Assembly: GCA_003167255.1 (NCBI GenBank)
Contig: PMTR01000074.1
Coordinates: forward strand, 1 to 64,000
Reading direction: 5' to 3'
Source: Bryobacterales bacterium
Lineage (GTDB): Bacteria; Acidobacteriota; Terriglobia; Bryobacterales; Bryobacteraceae
Length of the DNA: 64,000 bases
Made by a program: the position numbers and the translations under genes. Below are positions 9,011 through 18,945 of this stretch, piece by piece. The number at the start of each line of letters is the position of its first letter. Position 1 is the stretch's first letter. The notes under the pieces are model-generated. The model ran no database searches and had not been told where the DNA came from. It saw only the letters and a program-made list of their open reading frames with translations.

Positions 9011-10909
9011 CTACTGATCGAGCCCCATCCGTTTCTTCAGCGCCTCGAGCCTGGGATTGTGCTGCAGGCGGGCGAAGATCGGGTGGATGGCGATATTCAA
9101 CGCCTGAAATTCATGCGCCTGCGCGGAGCGCTCCAGCCATGTCACCGCCGTTTCGTCCTCACCCAGCATGGCGTAAACCAGGGCGAAGGAGTGCATCACC
9201 GTGCCGGGGTCCTGGGCGTGTTCTTCCAGTTGGTGGATCAGCTTGAGAGCCTCCTGGCGCTGCCCCATGCGCGCTCGCGCCATGGCCTCGAAGAACTGCG
9301 CCGGCGGGTAACGCTTCTCCAACTCCAGAATGCCCGGCAAGCCCAGCTCGGGATGGCCTTCAAAGACGTACCCCAGGTTGATCATGATTACCGGCGTCAG
9401 CGCGTTGGGCTGACGCGAACGCAGCATTTGGTACAACTCCCTTGCCTCCGCGTACCGCCCTTCCAGGTTCCGGCAAAGGGCCACGTTGTATCTCGACTCG
9501 AAGGGGTCCAGATCCTGGGCGCGCCGCAAGTGTTCGTCGGCCTGCGCGAACCGCCGCCGGTAGATCGACAGGTAGGCATACGTTGTTTCGGCGTACGACG
9601 ATGGTCCGGCGGTCAATGCAGCCTGTTCCTCCCGATCCGCGCCTCTCCAGTCCCATTGGTATTGCACCACCGCCATGGCAATGGCGGCGTGCGCCCTGGC
9701 CTGGTTCGGATCCAGTTCCACCGCTTTACGCCAAGCCGCCAGGCTGTTCTTCGTTTCGGCCTCTGTCCGGAAGGCGGTTCCTCTGACGATGGCTTGACTC
9801 CAGATGGCCACTCCCAAGCCGGTGTACGCGGCCGCATACTCCGGATCTCGCTCGATCGCGCGTTTAAAATACTGCTCGGCGCGGTTGATCGATTCGGTGG
9901 TCTGCTCCTCCAATTCGAAGCTGCCTCTCAGGAGCGCATCGTAGGCTTCGCCATCGCGCACGGTGTGCCCGCGCGGGGCCGGAACCGCCCCGGCCTTCAG
10001 ATTCGCCGCGATGGCCGCCGCCAGTTCCGACTGCACCGTGTACACATCCGAAGCCTGGCGTTCGTAGGTGTTCGACCAGAGATACGATCTGTCCGAAACC
10101 CGCTCCAAATGGGCCACAATCTTGACCCGGTCCCCGTACCGCTCAACGCTGCCCTCCAGCACCGTCGCCACGTTGAGCTGACGGCCTACGTCGCGGATGT
10201 CCGGGTTCTTTCCTTTGAACTGGAAGGCCGAAGATCGCGCAATCACGCGGATGGTCTTGATGTGCGAGAGCTCATCGGTGATTTCATCGGTCAGCCCGTC
10301 GCTGAAGTATTGGTTGGCCGGATCGGCGCTCAGGTTGGCAAACGGCAGGACCGCAATGGAAGGCGGCGCGCCATCCCAGGGCCGGGCAACCAGGCAGTAA
10401 ACCACCACGGCGCTGGCGGCCACGCAACCGGCGGCCAGAAGCGCCTTTCGAGTGCGACCCCGGCGAGGCTGGCCGGGCAGCGTCTCAGGCTCCTTCCTGG
10501 ATTCGTCCGCCGTCTCTGCTGCCGCCTCGCCCACCACCGGCAAGCCAACCACGCGCCGTTCAAACTGCGCTGCGTAGCCGCCCTTGGGCAGGCTGATGAC
10601 GATCTCATCTGCCTGGCCCGGTCCGGCATAGTATTCCGCCAGCTTGAAACGCAATTGGCGGGCTTCCACGCGCACCACCGGGTCGGTCCGCGGGTTGTAG
10701 CTCCCGTTGCGCCCGAACACCTCCAGCCCGAGGGCGTACTCCTTCAGGTCCTCGACTCTGCCTTGCAGCGTCCGCTCCACCACGTACCGCAAGAACCGGC
10801 TGAGGCGGGCGGTATTGAGGAAGGTCTTGCTGGCGAGGATCGACTCCAGTTCGCGGGTCACCAGATCCGCGGGAATCGGGATCTCAACCGAGCCAGATAG
10901 TTCCGCCAT
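9011..10909 (-). CDS. TPR protein with N-terminal acidobacterial-type domain, TM segment and FlgO/TolB-like region
   Basis: RLSRFLRYVVERTLQG...EYALGLEVFGR, a central TM segment, SIAVLPFANLSADPANQYFSDGLTDEITDELS, then TPR-like helices. Confidence 0.8.
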   Translation of the reverse strand: MAELSGSVEIPIPADLVTRELESILASKTFLNTARLSRFLRYVVERTLQGRVEDLKEYALGLEVFGRNGSYNPRTDPVVRVEARQLRFKLAEYYAGPGQADEIVISLPKGGYAAQFERRVVGLPVVGEAAAETADESRKEPETLPGQPRRGRTRKALLAAGCVAASAVVVYCLVARPWDGAPPSIAVLPFANLSADPANQYFSDGLTDEITDELSHIKTIRVIARSSAFQFKGKNPDIRDVGRQLNVATVLEGSVERYGDRVKIVAHLERVSDRSYLWSNTYERQASDVYTVQSELAAAIAANLKAGAVPAPRGHTVRDGEAYDALLRGSFELEEQTTESINRAEQYFKRAIERDPEYAAAYTGLGVAIWSQAIVRGTAFRTEAETKNSLAAWRKAVELDPNQARAHAAIAMAVVQYQWDWRGADREEQAALTAGPSSYAETTYAYLSIYRRRFAQADEHLRRAQDLDPFESRYNVALCRNLEGRYAEARELYQMLRSRQPNALTPVIMINLGYVFEGHPELGLPGILELEKRYPPAQFFEAMARARMGQRQEALKLIHQLEEHAQDPGTVMHSFALVYAMLGEDETAVTWLERSAQAHEFQALNIAIHPIFARLQHNPRLEALKKRMGLDQ

Positions 10910-11021
10910 AAACCCAGGCCCCCTGAAATGTGCAGGTTCCCAGTGTATAGAATCGGTTACCTACCGTCAAACTACCCCAATTTACTTGCCTTGCCGCTTC
11001 TTCCGTGACAAACTCTCTTCG

Positions 11022-12137
11022 ATGCTTCACAAGCGACTGCACTGGGTGGCGGGCGCTCTCTTCCTCCTGGCCAACTCCGCCGCCGCACAGACCACTTATG
11101 CGGATGCGCTCTTCAGTATCCAGGTGCCTGCCGGATGGCAAGCCGCCAAGCTGAACAATCAACCCGATGGCGTGAGCATCACAAAAGGCGGGTCTTACGT
11201 CAACGCGGGGGTAGGGCCCGGCCAGAACGGGAATGGCCAGTCGGCCAAGGACCTGTCAGCCGGTTACGAAAAGGGCCTCGGGCCGGGGTGCCAGGCGCTC
11301 AAGCACTTGGATGCGACATTGGCCAGCTTGCCGGCCAGCTATCTGTTACTCTCCTGCAACGACCCGCAAGCAGGTCCCCTCACGATGTCGGTCTCCATCG
11401 CCACGTCGCACGGCGATGTCGTGTTTTTTAACACGGGAGGGCTTGCCGCGGAGTACGCTGGCGACCAGGCCGCATTCGATGCCATGGAGAAGAGTTTCCG
11501 CCTCAACCCCGGCAACGCCGCTCCGCCCACCGCCGCGAAAGCGCCCGCCAACACCGGCCAGATGGCAGCCCTGGAGAGAGCCTGCGCAGCCGGCGTCTTC
11601 ACACCCGAGGAATGCACCGCAAAACGGGCAGCCTTGAGCGCCGCCGCCGCGCCGCCCGCCGTTCCCAACGCGCCAGCCGCCGGAGGCGACCAGATGTATC
11701 GCGACCCAGGCGGCCGTTTCACCGTGTCGGTTCCGCAGGGTTGGGCCTTGGCTCCGCAGGGACCGAACGGCGCCGCCGGGGTCCAGATTACGCAAGGGTT
11801 GAGTTGGATGATGATCGGCCCGTTCGGCGGAACCAAGGGGCCCGGTGATGTAGTCGACAGCTTGCAAAAACAGTTTGCCGGTACATACAAGAACTTCGCC
11901 CAGACCAGCCACAACCCATTCCAACTCAACGGCCGGGAAGCCTCCCTGGGAATGTATACGGGCGTGAATCCAAAGGGCACGCCGGTTTCCCTGGTAATCA
12001 TCGGGGTCGCAGGCCCGCGCCAAACCCAGTTCGCCATCTTCAGCTCGGTGCCGCAGGGCGACAACGCCGCCGTCAGCAACGCCATGACGAGCATCTTAAA
12101 CAGCATTCAGTTCTTGGGGGACGTGAACCATGAGTAA
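11022..12137 (+). CDS. secreted protein with duplicated domain separated by a SHOCT-like segment
   Basis: Signal peptide MLHKRLHWVAGALFLLANSAAAQ; two related halves (FSIQVPAGW... and FTVSVPQGW...). Confidence 0.75.
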   Translation: MLHKRLHWVAGALFLLANSAAAQTTYADALFSIQVPAGWQAAKLNNQPDGVSITKGGSYVNAGVGPGQNGNGQSAKDLSAGYEKGLGPGCQALKHLDATLASLPASYLLLSCNDPQAGPLTMSVSIATSHGDVVFFNTGGLAAEYAGDQAAFDAMEKSFRLNPGNAAPPTAAKAPANTGQMAALERACAAGVFTPEECTAKRAALSAAAAPPAVPNAPAAGGDQMYRDPGGRFTVSVPQGWALAPQGPNGAAGVQITQGLSWMMIGPFGGTKGPGDVVDSLQKQFAGTYKNFAQTSHNPFQLNGREASLGMYTGVNPKGTPVSLVIIGVAGPRQTQFAIFSSVPQGDNAAVSNAMTSILNSIQFLGDVNHE

Positions 12138-12396
12138 GCTCCGCATCGCCGCGTTAGTCATCGGCTTGATTGCCGCCGGTATCACGCTCGTGTCCCACTT
12201 TCAGCAACGGCAAGCGGAACAAGCCGCACAATTGGATACCTACGGCGAAAAGATGGATGACGAGGTACGGATTGCTCGCGACGCCCTGGTGCAGTCGGGC
12301 AACATGACCGCGGCGGAATTCGATGCCCGTCTGCGGGCTATGAAGAGCACCGCTGCGCCTGCAGACGCAGCGGCGCCAACGGGGAGTGCGAAATGA
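12130..12396 (+). CDS. small membrane protein with SHOCT-like C-terminal segment
   Basis: N-terminal TM helix, then ARDALVQSGNMTAAEFDARLRAM; overlaps the upstream CDS by 8 nt. Confidence 0.65.
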   Translation: MSKLRIAALVIGLIAAGITLVSHFQQRQAEQAAQLDTYGEKMDDEVRIARDALVQSGNMTAAEFDARLRAMKSTAAPADAAAPTGSAK

Positions 12397-12442
12397 AGAC
12401 TGAGTACACCGTTTCATCAATACCCTCACGTGTTCCACGAAG

Positions 12443-12466
12443 AACGCTCCCTCACGGTCGCGGCGC
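12443..12466 (+). repeat. dispersed REP-like repeat copy (AACGCTCCCTCACGGTCGCGGCGC)
   Basis: Same 24-nt core as at 48095-48171 and 58768-58790; followed by an imperfect palindrome GCGGCGCCGATCGGAGCCGCG. Confidence 0.8.
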
Positions 12467-12566
12467 CGATCGGAGCCGCGCGCGTCAGCAAGCGGTCTGG
12501 CAATACGTGAACGAACTTCTGAAACCACGTACCAAACCGGCGCGCACCGGGGGATTTCGTTACCTG

Positions 12567-13934
12567 ATGGCGTGCTTGGCACTGGCAATGTTTCTCGCCG
12601 GCTGCGGCATTGTCCACAGCCAGCAGAAAGCGCAGGCCCAAGATATCGATCCCCAAAGAAAAGCGGCTCTCGACGACGCGATGAGGAACGGCCTCCTCAC
12701 CCAGCAGGAGTACAACGCCAAGCTGCAAGCGCTCAAGGCCGCAACAGCACCCGCGCGACCCGCGGCGCCGGGCATCGACCCTTCCCGGATGGCCGCCGGT
12801 CGAGCGGATGACGGCAGATCGACTCCGAAAGGCATGCAAACGGCGTTCATCCACGACCCCGTCCTGGATCAGGACGCCTTTGGGGTCCGGTTCCCTGCCA
12901 AGTGGCACTTTCAGGGCACGATCCTACAAGGCACCCAGTGCAGCTCGATTCCATTTCCGGTCTTCCGCGTTTTCAGTCCGGATGGTCTGACTGTATTGGA
13001 ACGCCTGCCACGCTTCGATTGGGGCTGGGGCGGGATCTGGCGCTATGCTACGGACCAGGGCGACTGCCTGCCGCTCAAGGAGGCGATGAGCGCCAAGGAC
13101 TTCCTGAAATACATCTCGGCCTTGCTGAAGGTCGAGTACATTGGCGAGGAACCGGTCCCACAGTACATGGTCGATGCGGGCAACGCGAACCTCAAGCAGC
13201 TCAGTGACGCTTACGCGCCGTTATGGCGCAACAGCGGCTCGCAGCCACCGGTCCAGACTGAGCAGATGGCTCGTGCAACCGTGCGCTACAGGAACGGCAG
13301 CTTCACCATGAAAGGCCAGCTCCACGCGACCGTTGATTGCTCCCAGGTCTATTATAGCAGCGTTGTCCCGGGCGCCCCGCCAGAGGTGAGTAATAGCTGC
13401 TGGGCCCTGGTCGGATACATACACGCTCCGGAGGCCCAATACCAGGCCGCCATTACCCTGTTGGACCAAGCTGGGGGGTTCGACATTCCCGAGTGGGCAA
13501 GCGCCTGGCTGGCTAACAGTAACCAGAAGGCGCAGGCGGTCATCAATGGGATACGGATTGAGGGCGATAGGGCGCTTGCAGCCAACGCGGCGCAGTTCGA
13601 GCACACCCAGAAAGTGCGGCAGCAGATGCATGAGGAATTTATGTCCACCATGCAGCGCGGCACCACTTTGTCCATGAACCGCGCCAACGAGATCGCAAAT
13701 CGCAATCACACTATCGCGTCGGACTGGGTGGACTACTCGCTCGATCAGCAGACCGTCCGCGACCCGAATACCGGGCAAATCAACAAGGTGTCGAGCGCAT
13801 ACACCTATACATGGATCGATAGCTCCGGCACGGCCAGCTACCAGACTCTGTACCCCGATGCCAATCCCAACGGTATCTTGCAAGGCAATTGGACCCGCCA
13901 GCAGCAGGTCCACGGCGACGGCACCAACAAGTAG
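12567..13934 (+). CDS. putative lipoprotein with SHOCT-like segment
   Basis: MACLALAMFLAGC lipobox; ALDDAMRNGLLTQQEYNAKLQAL. The ORF extends to ATG 12393, but that extension contains the REP-like repeat. Confidence 0.7.
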   Translation: MACLALAMFLAGCGIVHSQQKAQAQDIDPQRKAALDDAMRNGLLTQQEYNAKLQALKAATAPARPAAPGIDPSRMAAGRADDGRSTPKGMQTAFIHDPVLDQDAFGVRFPAKWHFQGTILQGTQCSSIPFPVFRVFSPDGLTVLERLPRFDWGWGGIWRYATDQGDCLPLKEAMSAKDFLKYISALLKVEYIGEEPVPQYMVDAGNANLKQLSDAYAPLWRNSGSQPPVQTEQMARATVRYRNGSFTMKGQLHATVDCSQVYYSSVVPGAPPEVSNSCWALVGYIHAPEAQYQAAITLLDQAGGFDIPEWASAWLANSNQKAQAVINGIRIEGDRALAANAAQFEHTQKVRQQMHEEFMSTMQRGTTLSMNRANEIANRNHTIASDWVDYSLDQQTVRDPNTGQINKVSSAYTYTWIDSSGTASYQTLYPDANPNGILQGNWTRQQQVHGDGTNK

Positions 13935-13991
13935 AGACTTAAATCCACCGGGCCCGCTCGCGCGGCACAGGGGGCCCTCCCGGTTGCACGC

Positions 13992-15104
13992 ATGATGCAA
14001 GTCATTCTAGTTTTTGTCGCCGTCCTTACCGCCCTTGGCGCCTGGCGCGCCTGGCGGCGCAGCCCGCTCTACTCCGTCAAGGCCAACTTCCAGCTTGCCG
14101 CCATCTTCCTGCTGATGGCGGCTGCCTTGGCGGCGGTTCCGTTAGCCATCTTCTCCGGGCCGGTCAGCCATTCGCCATGGGCGCAGGCGATCCTGGCAAT
14201 CGTTGCCGGACTGGCGCTACTGACCGGGTCCACGGCAGGCATCCTCCGGATCACCGACGGACGCGTGGCGCAGTTGCCGCCGTCGGCGCAACTGGTCACT
14301 ATCCACCGCCGCAAACTGCACCGTTGGCTCTGGCGAGCCGGGGTGGTCTTGCTGATTGCCGCGGGGGCGGCCTTGACCTTGCCCGCCTCCTGGAAGGGCC
14401 TGCCATTGATGCTTGGCGGAATTGATATCCTTCTGTGCGGCTCCGTGCTGTTTCCTCTCTATATGCGGGCGCGCCGGTTCGACCGTGGCATTTCAGCCCT
14501 GGTCGCCGGCCCTTGGACCCACTGGCAATATACGCCGGCTCAATGGGAATCCTGGGCTACGAATCAACTGGCGTGGGAGCGGTCCAAGCTGACGACGATC
14601 GCCTGGAGGCGGGAGTGGTCCAAGATGCTGATTGGCTTCTTGGTCATGGCGTCGATCTTTGCGGGTTTCTCCTGGTTAATGGTCGACGGAAGCGCCTGGG
14701 ATAAGGTCGCCGCGGCCGCCGGCGGCATGGCCCTTGTGCTGGTAACCATCATCTGCGTGAACCGGTTCAATCGCACCGAGTGTGAGCGCCGCTACCGCCG
14801 CATGCTTGCCGCACCTCCGGAGGCCTATTTCGGCGCCGAAGGCCTCTTTTGCAGCGGGGAATACTCACCGTGGGTGCTCTCCGGCAGTTACCTGGTGGAA
14901 GCCACCGCTCCGCGCGATCCGCCGGCCCGCCTGGTCTTGATGTTTCAAACCTTCAGAAGCAGCAACTTCGGCGGCAGTTCGGTGCGCGTGGCCAAGCGGA
15001 TTCCCGTCCCGGAAGGCGGCGAGCGAGACCTGGAACTGCTGCAGCAGAAACTGCGTGCGTGCTGCCCCAAAGCCACCGTGCATCTGATGGCCCCGGTGCC
15101 GTAG
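13992..15104 (+). CDS. multi-pass membrane protein, uncharacterised
   Basis: Several hydrophobic segments (VILVFVAVLTALGAW, FLLMAAALAAVPLAIF and others). Confidence 0.7.
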   Translation: MMQVILVFVAVLTALGAWRAWRRSPLYSVKANFQLAAIFLLMAAALAAVPLAIFSGPVSHSPWAQAILAIVAGLALLTGSTAGILRITDGRVAQLPPSAQLVTIHRRKLHRWLWRAGVVLLIAAGAALTLPASWKGLPLMLGGIDILLCGSVLFPLYMRARRFDRGISALVAGPWTHWQYTPAQWESWATNQLAWERSKLTTIAWRREWSKMLIGFLVMASIFAGFSWLMVDGSAWDKVAAAAGGMALVLVTIICVNRFNRTECERRYRRMLAAPPEAYFGAEGLFCSGEYSPWVLSGSYLVEATAPRDPPARLVLMFQTFRSSNFGGSSVRVAKRIPVPEGGERDLELLQQKLRACCPKATVHLMAPVP

Positions 15105-15161
15105 TGCATACGGGTTCGACTTTCTCGCCAAGACCGGGAAGCCAGTCAGGGCGGTTTTGCG

Positions 15162-15183
15162 CGAGGAGCGGGCGCGCTCCTCG
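15162..15183. terminator. hairpin CGAGGAGCG-GGCG-CGCTCCTCG
   Basis: Perfect 9-bp stem between co-directional genes; no clear T-tract, so function is uncertain. Confidence 0.45.
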
Positions 15184-15206
15184 TTGATATAGTCTTGGAG
15201 GTATTG

Positions 15207-15641
15207 ATGGAAAACTCAATCCTGGGCATTGGCAACTCCGCCGCGCCGGCGTATTCGCTGTTCGACTCTCGCGCCGTCGCCCTCGCGACGTTTCTTGGTT
15301 CGCCTCTGGCCGGCTGCGCCATCATGGCCGTAAACTATAACCGCCTCGGCAACTCCGCCTCGGCCGTGCGGGCCGTTGTGGCGGGATTTGTTTCCACCGG
15401 TCTACTGCTGTACCTCTCGTTCAGCACTGACTCCGGGTTGCTCCATGTCCTGCCGTTACTTCTGATGCTTCTGATGATATGGATCGCGAAGGGCTTGCAG
15501 GGTGACGACGTGGAACAACACGTCCGCCAGGGCGGCAAGTTGGCTTCGCGCTGGTGGGCCGCCGGCATCGGTCTCGCCGCCATGGCGGTGCTCCTTCTGG
15601 TGGTGTGGGCATGCCTGGGGTTTGCACCGCTGACAAGCTGA
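15207..15641 (+). CDS. small multi-pass membrane protein
   Basis: GGAGG at 15197-15201 ahead of ATG 15207; hydrophobic helices. Confidence 0.7.
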   Translation: MENSILGIGNSAAPAYSLFDSRAVALATFLGSPLAGCAIMAVNYNRLGNSASAVRAVVAGFVSTGLLLYLSFSTDSGLLHVLPLLLMLLMIWIAKGLQGDDVEQHVRQGGKLASRWWAAGIGLAAMAVLLLVVWACLGFAPLTS

Positions 15642-15651
15642 CGGGCTGTCG

Positions 15652-17343
15652 TCAAGGCTTCGGGATCACTTTGATCTCGACGCGCTGGCTTTCCTTTGGC
15701 CCGATCGTAACCTTGGTGGCTTCGCGGGCGAGCGCCTTGACGAATGCCGGATCGAACCAGGCGCCCTCGTCCACTTTTTCCCAGGCGAACAGCAGGTAGT
15801 TGCCGGGCGGGACATCCTTGAATGCCGCATGACCGGTGTCATCGGTCTCCTCGGAGTGCGTGGTTTCCGGATATCGGCGGCTGGGGTCTTCCGGAAGCAG
15901 CACGACAGTGGCGTCGGACACCGGTTTGTCGTCGTGGGAGACCGACGCGTCGAGCTTGCCCCCGTCGATGCCAAGGACCACTTGCAGGTCGCCGCCGGTG
16001 CCCGCGGTCAAATCGAGCGGCTGGCCCAGAATGTCGCGGCCATTCCAAAGCACGGATTTCAGATAGGCGCCGGGAGGCACGCGAGACACGCTGAGCAGGT
16101 GAGGAGTCGACGCAACCTTCGTCAGCGTGAACGCGCCGGACTCAGTCACAGTGCCCATCGCCGGCATGACCGGTGCATCTTCGTCGCCTGCCAGCATGAT
16201 CCCGACGCCTTTGAGGGCGACCTTGCCGTCACCGGCCACCACCACCCGGCCTTGCAGGCTCCCTTCGGCCGCCACACCAAGTTTCACGTCCGTCATGTTC
16301 TCACTGGGCACGATCAACGGCTGCATCGTCATGGTCGGACTGGCGCCGGTCATCTGCATGGTCATGGCCAGGTAGGAGCCCGGGGCCACATTGGCCATCT
16401 CGAACTTGCCTTCGGGGTCGTTCACCATGGTCATGCGCATGGATCCCGGGCGGGCGCCCGACATCAACATGATCTGTGCCGATTTGAGCGGTTTCCCGTC
16501 GGGGCCGGCCAGCGTGCCCTTCACCCGTACCACCCTGGACTTTTGTAAATGGATCACAAAACCGCCAACATCGCCAGCCGGTTTTACTTCCACCGCTTGC
16601 GCCTGCTGGATGTCCGTGGTCCCGGGGAAATAGGTGCTCACGTAACCTGTTTCGGGTGAGCCATCCTTGGGCGCCGGCGGAACGTTGTCCATGGCATCGA
16701 TGCCGATCATCTCCGCGTTAAGATAGTAGCTGCCGGCGGGCAGCTTGCCCAGGCGGAATTCGCCACGGTCGTTGGTGGTTCCGGTATCCGCCGGTTGCAG
16801 CTTGCGATGGCCGGTGGCAAAACTGTACGTGGAGGCGGTCACCATGGCACTCGCCACTGGATCCCCGTCTTCATCCACCACATGTCCGGAGACCGCGCCC
16901 TGCGGAACCAGGCGAAGCTCCACGTCGCTCAACTCCTGGCTGGCCGAAAGGTGCATGCGGCCTTGCGAGTCCCGGCCCGTGGGCTTGTAAGTCTCATCCA
17001 TGAAGCCGGCATGCTTGGCGGTAAGGTAGTAATCCCCCGGGTCGACGCGTTCGAACTTGAACTTACCGGCGGAGTCCGTAGTGGCGGCGAATGTTTTCTT
17101 CGGACCCTTGGCTCCGGGCACGGCATCCATCGCATCGGAGTCCAGGCCGAACTGCGCGGCCATGGCCTCGAAGCCCTCCGGCATCAAGCTGGTTGTGAGC
17201 GTCAGCTCGGCTTTACGGATTAACTCGCCGGTGATCGAATTGACTACCTTTCCTTCCACCAGCGCCGGTTTCGGTTCGGAAGGCGTCGGGGCCGTTTGGG
17301 CCAGTGCCGCGCACACGAAAAGTGCCATAGCCGCTAGTTTCAT
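15652..17343 (-). CDS. secreted protein with carboxypeptidase-regulatory-like (CarboxypepD_reg) repeats
   Basis: Signal peptide MKLAAMALFVCAALAQ; repeated GKFKFERVDPGDYYLTAKHAGF, GEFRLGKLPAGSYYLNAE, GKFEMANVAPGSYLAMT. Confidence 0.82.
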   Translation of the reverse strand: MKLAAMALFVCAALAQTAPTPSEPKPALVEGKVVNSITGELIRKAELTLTTSLMPEGFEAMAAQFGLDSDAMDAVPGAKGPKKTFAATTDSAGKFKFERVDPGDYYLTAKHAGFMDETYKPTGRDSQGRMHLSASQELSDVELRLVPQGAVSGHVVDEDGDPVASAMVTASTYSFATGHRKLQPADTGTTNDRGEFRLGKLPAGSYYLNAEMIGIDAMDNVPPAPKDGSPETGYVSTYFPGTTDIQQAQAVEVKPAGDVGGFVIHLQKSRVVRVKGTLAGPDGKPLKSAQIMLMSGARPGSMRMTMVNDPEGKFEMANVAPGSYLAMTMQMTGASPTMTMQPLIVPSENMTDVKLGVAAEGSLQGRVVVAGDGKVALKGVGIMLAGDEDAPVMPAMGTVTESGAFTLTKVASTPHLLSVSRVPPGAYLKSVLWNGRDILGQPLDLTAGTGGDLQVVLGIDGGKLDASVSHDDKPVSDATVVLLPEDPSRRYPETTHSEETDDTGHAAFKDVPPGNYLLFAWEKVDEGAWFDPAFVKALAREATKVTIGPKESQRVEIKVIPKP

Positions 17344-17379
17344 GATGAAATCTCCAGACAGACGAAGCATAACTCAACC

Positions 17380-18945
17380 TCAGGCATCCGCGCTCCACAG
17401 GCTGGGGACCCGAACCGGCCCGAGCAGTTCCGTTTGGGCAAACAGCCTCTCGAGGAGCCAGTACATCAGAACTATCGGAAGCAACGCGGCCAAAGTCAGT
17501 GCCAGCAGATTGTCCGGCAGCAGCACCGAGACGCGGAACAGCAACCATTGGATGAGGTGCTGAGGGATCGCGAACGTGCCGCGTAGCATCGGAATAAAGG
17601 ACAGGAGCAGCACGCCGCCAAACGGCGGCGCCATGATGGCTGCGATGAGAATTCCCCTCGCCAGGCGAGAGAGCCTGCGTACGCGGTGCCATCGAAAAAG
17701 CTCGCAGAGGAAGATCAGAACCAACAAGAGCAGGGCCATGGCGGCCAGATTGACGATCCGCATGCGCAGCCGTGCGGTGATCGGTTTCAGCCCGGCTTTC
17801 TTCGCCTTGTCCAGTTGCCGAGGATTGAGAGAACGCCCATACGCCGCGTCCGTCGCCTTTTCGAACTGCCAGTCGAAGAACCTCTGGCTGTTGTTGGGAC
17901 CGGCCGAATAGGGATTATAGAGCGTGTATCCGAACACGGAGACGACCGCTGGCCGGAACGTCTCTCCCCAAGGCGACTCTATGACCGGAGCCGCGCCGTC
18001 ACGCGTATGCTTCCAAAATTCGCCCGACACCGTAACGTCAGGTGTTCCCGGCCGCCAGTCGCCGATCCCAACGGTTTGGATGTCCGTGACGAAATGCACG
18101 CCGGACGATGCCCCGCCGATCAGGACCAGCGCGGGAAGCAGGTTGATGAGCAATCGCGTACGATGGGAAAGCGGCAGGGAGTCCAGCCACCGCGTCCTCG
18201 GACGGCTGCCCTCCATCGCAAATATCCCAAAGTAGCATCCAAACCAATTGCCGGGCAGCATCATGACCATCGGGAGAAAGCCAAGGCTAGTCCATGGGAA
18301 GGATCGCACCACGGGCCACCAGGGCAGCGCCGGCCCGCTTCGGCCTGGTCTGATTTCCCGGCCGCTTGCCGCCTCAACGGGGGCCGTTTGAAAGGATAAG
18401 GGAAGCGTTAGCCAGATTCTTACAAATGCCCCGGCGCTGGCCAAGGCGAAGATCGCCAAGGTCACGGCGGCCGGCAACAGCCACCAGGCAAAAATGCCGG
18501 CGGCTGTCACCGCTGTCAAGATCACAGCCACCAGCCACCAGGGTATGACCAGCTCTTGCACGCGCACCGCCTGCGGCAGCAGAATCGCCAGCGTGAGGGC
18601 GGCCCCGCATGCCACGGTTGCCCCCACCGAGGACCACTCGGCCCCTTTCAGCATCATCGTGAGCCAACCGCACGCCATCATCGGTATCCACACCATCGCC
18701 ATGCGCGAGAGCGTCCGCGCCAGAAAGAGCTGTCGCGCAGGAATCGGCAGGGCCGCTTCCCACAGCGTGGCCCGCCGTTGCGGCTGCAAATAGAACATCA
18801 ATCCGGCGAACATAAACATCGCGTTCCAGAGCAGGTTGCCGGGGGCCATTCTGCCCTGCTCGAAGAGCAAAACAACCAGGTACGTCCCGATAACGGCAAG
18901 CCCCAGGACCCAGCCCAGATCCCGCCGGGCCAATTTCAGAATCAC
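17380..18945 (-). CDS. ABC transporter permease-like membrane protein
   Basis: Multiple TM helices; overlaps the ABC ATPase by 4 nt. Confidence 0.75.
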   Translation of the reverse strand: MILKLARRDLGWVLGLAVIGTYLVVLLFEQGRMAPGNLLWNAMFMFAGLMFYLQPQRRATLWEAALPIPARQLFLARTLSRMAMVWIPMMACGWLTMMLKGAEWSSVGATVACGAALTLAILLPQAVRVQELVIPWWLVAVILTAVTAAGIFAWWLLPAAVTLAIFALASAGAFVRIWLTLPLSFQTAPVEAASGREIRPGRSGPALPWWPVVRSFPWTSLGFLPMVMMLPGNWFGCYFGIFAMEGSRPRTRWLDSLPLSHRTRLLINLLPALVLIGGASSGVHFVTDIQTVGIGDWRPGTPDVTVSGEFWKHTRDGAAPVIESPWGETFRPAVVSVFGYTLYNPYSAGPNNSQRFFDWQFEKATDAAYGRSLNPRQLDKAKKAGLKPITARLRMRIVNLAAMALLLLVLIFLCELFRWHRVRRLSRLARGILIAAIMAPPFGGVLLLSFIPMLRGTFAIPQHLIQWLLFRVSVLLPDNLLALTLAALLPIVLMYWLLERLFAQTELLGPVRVPSLWSADA

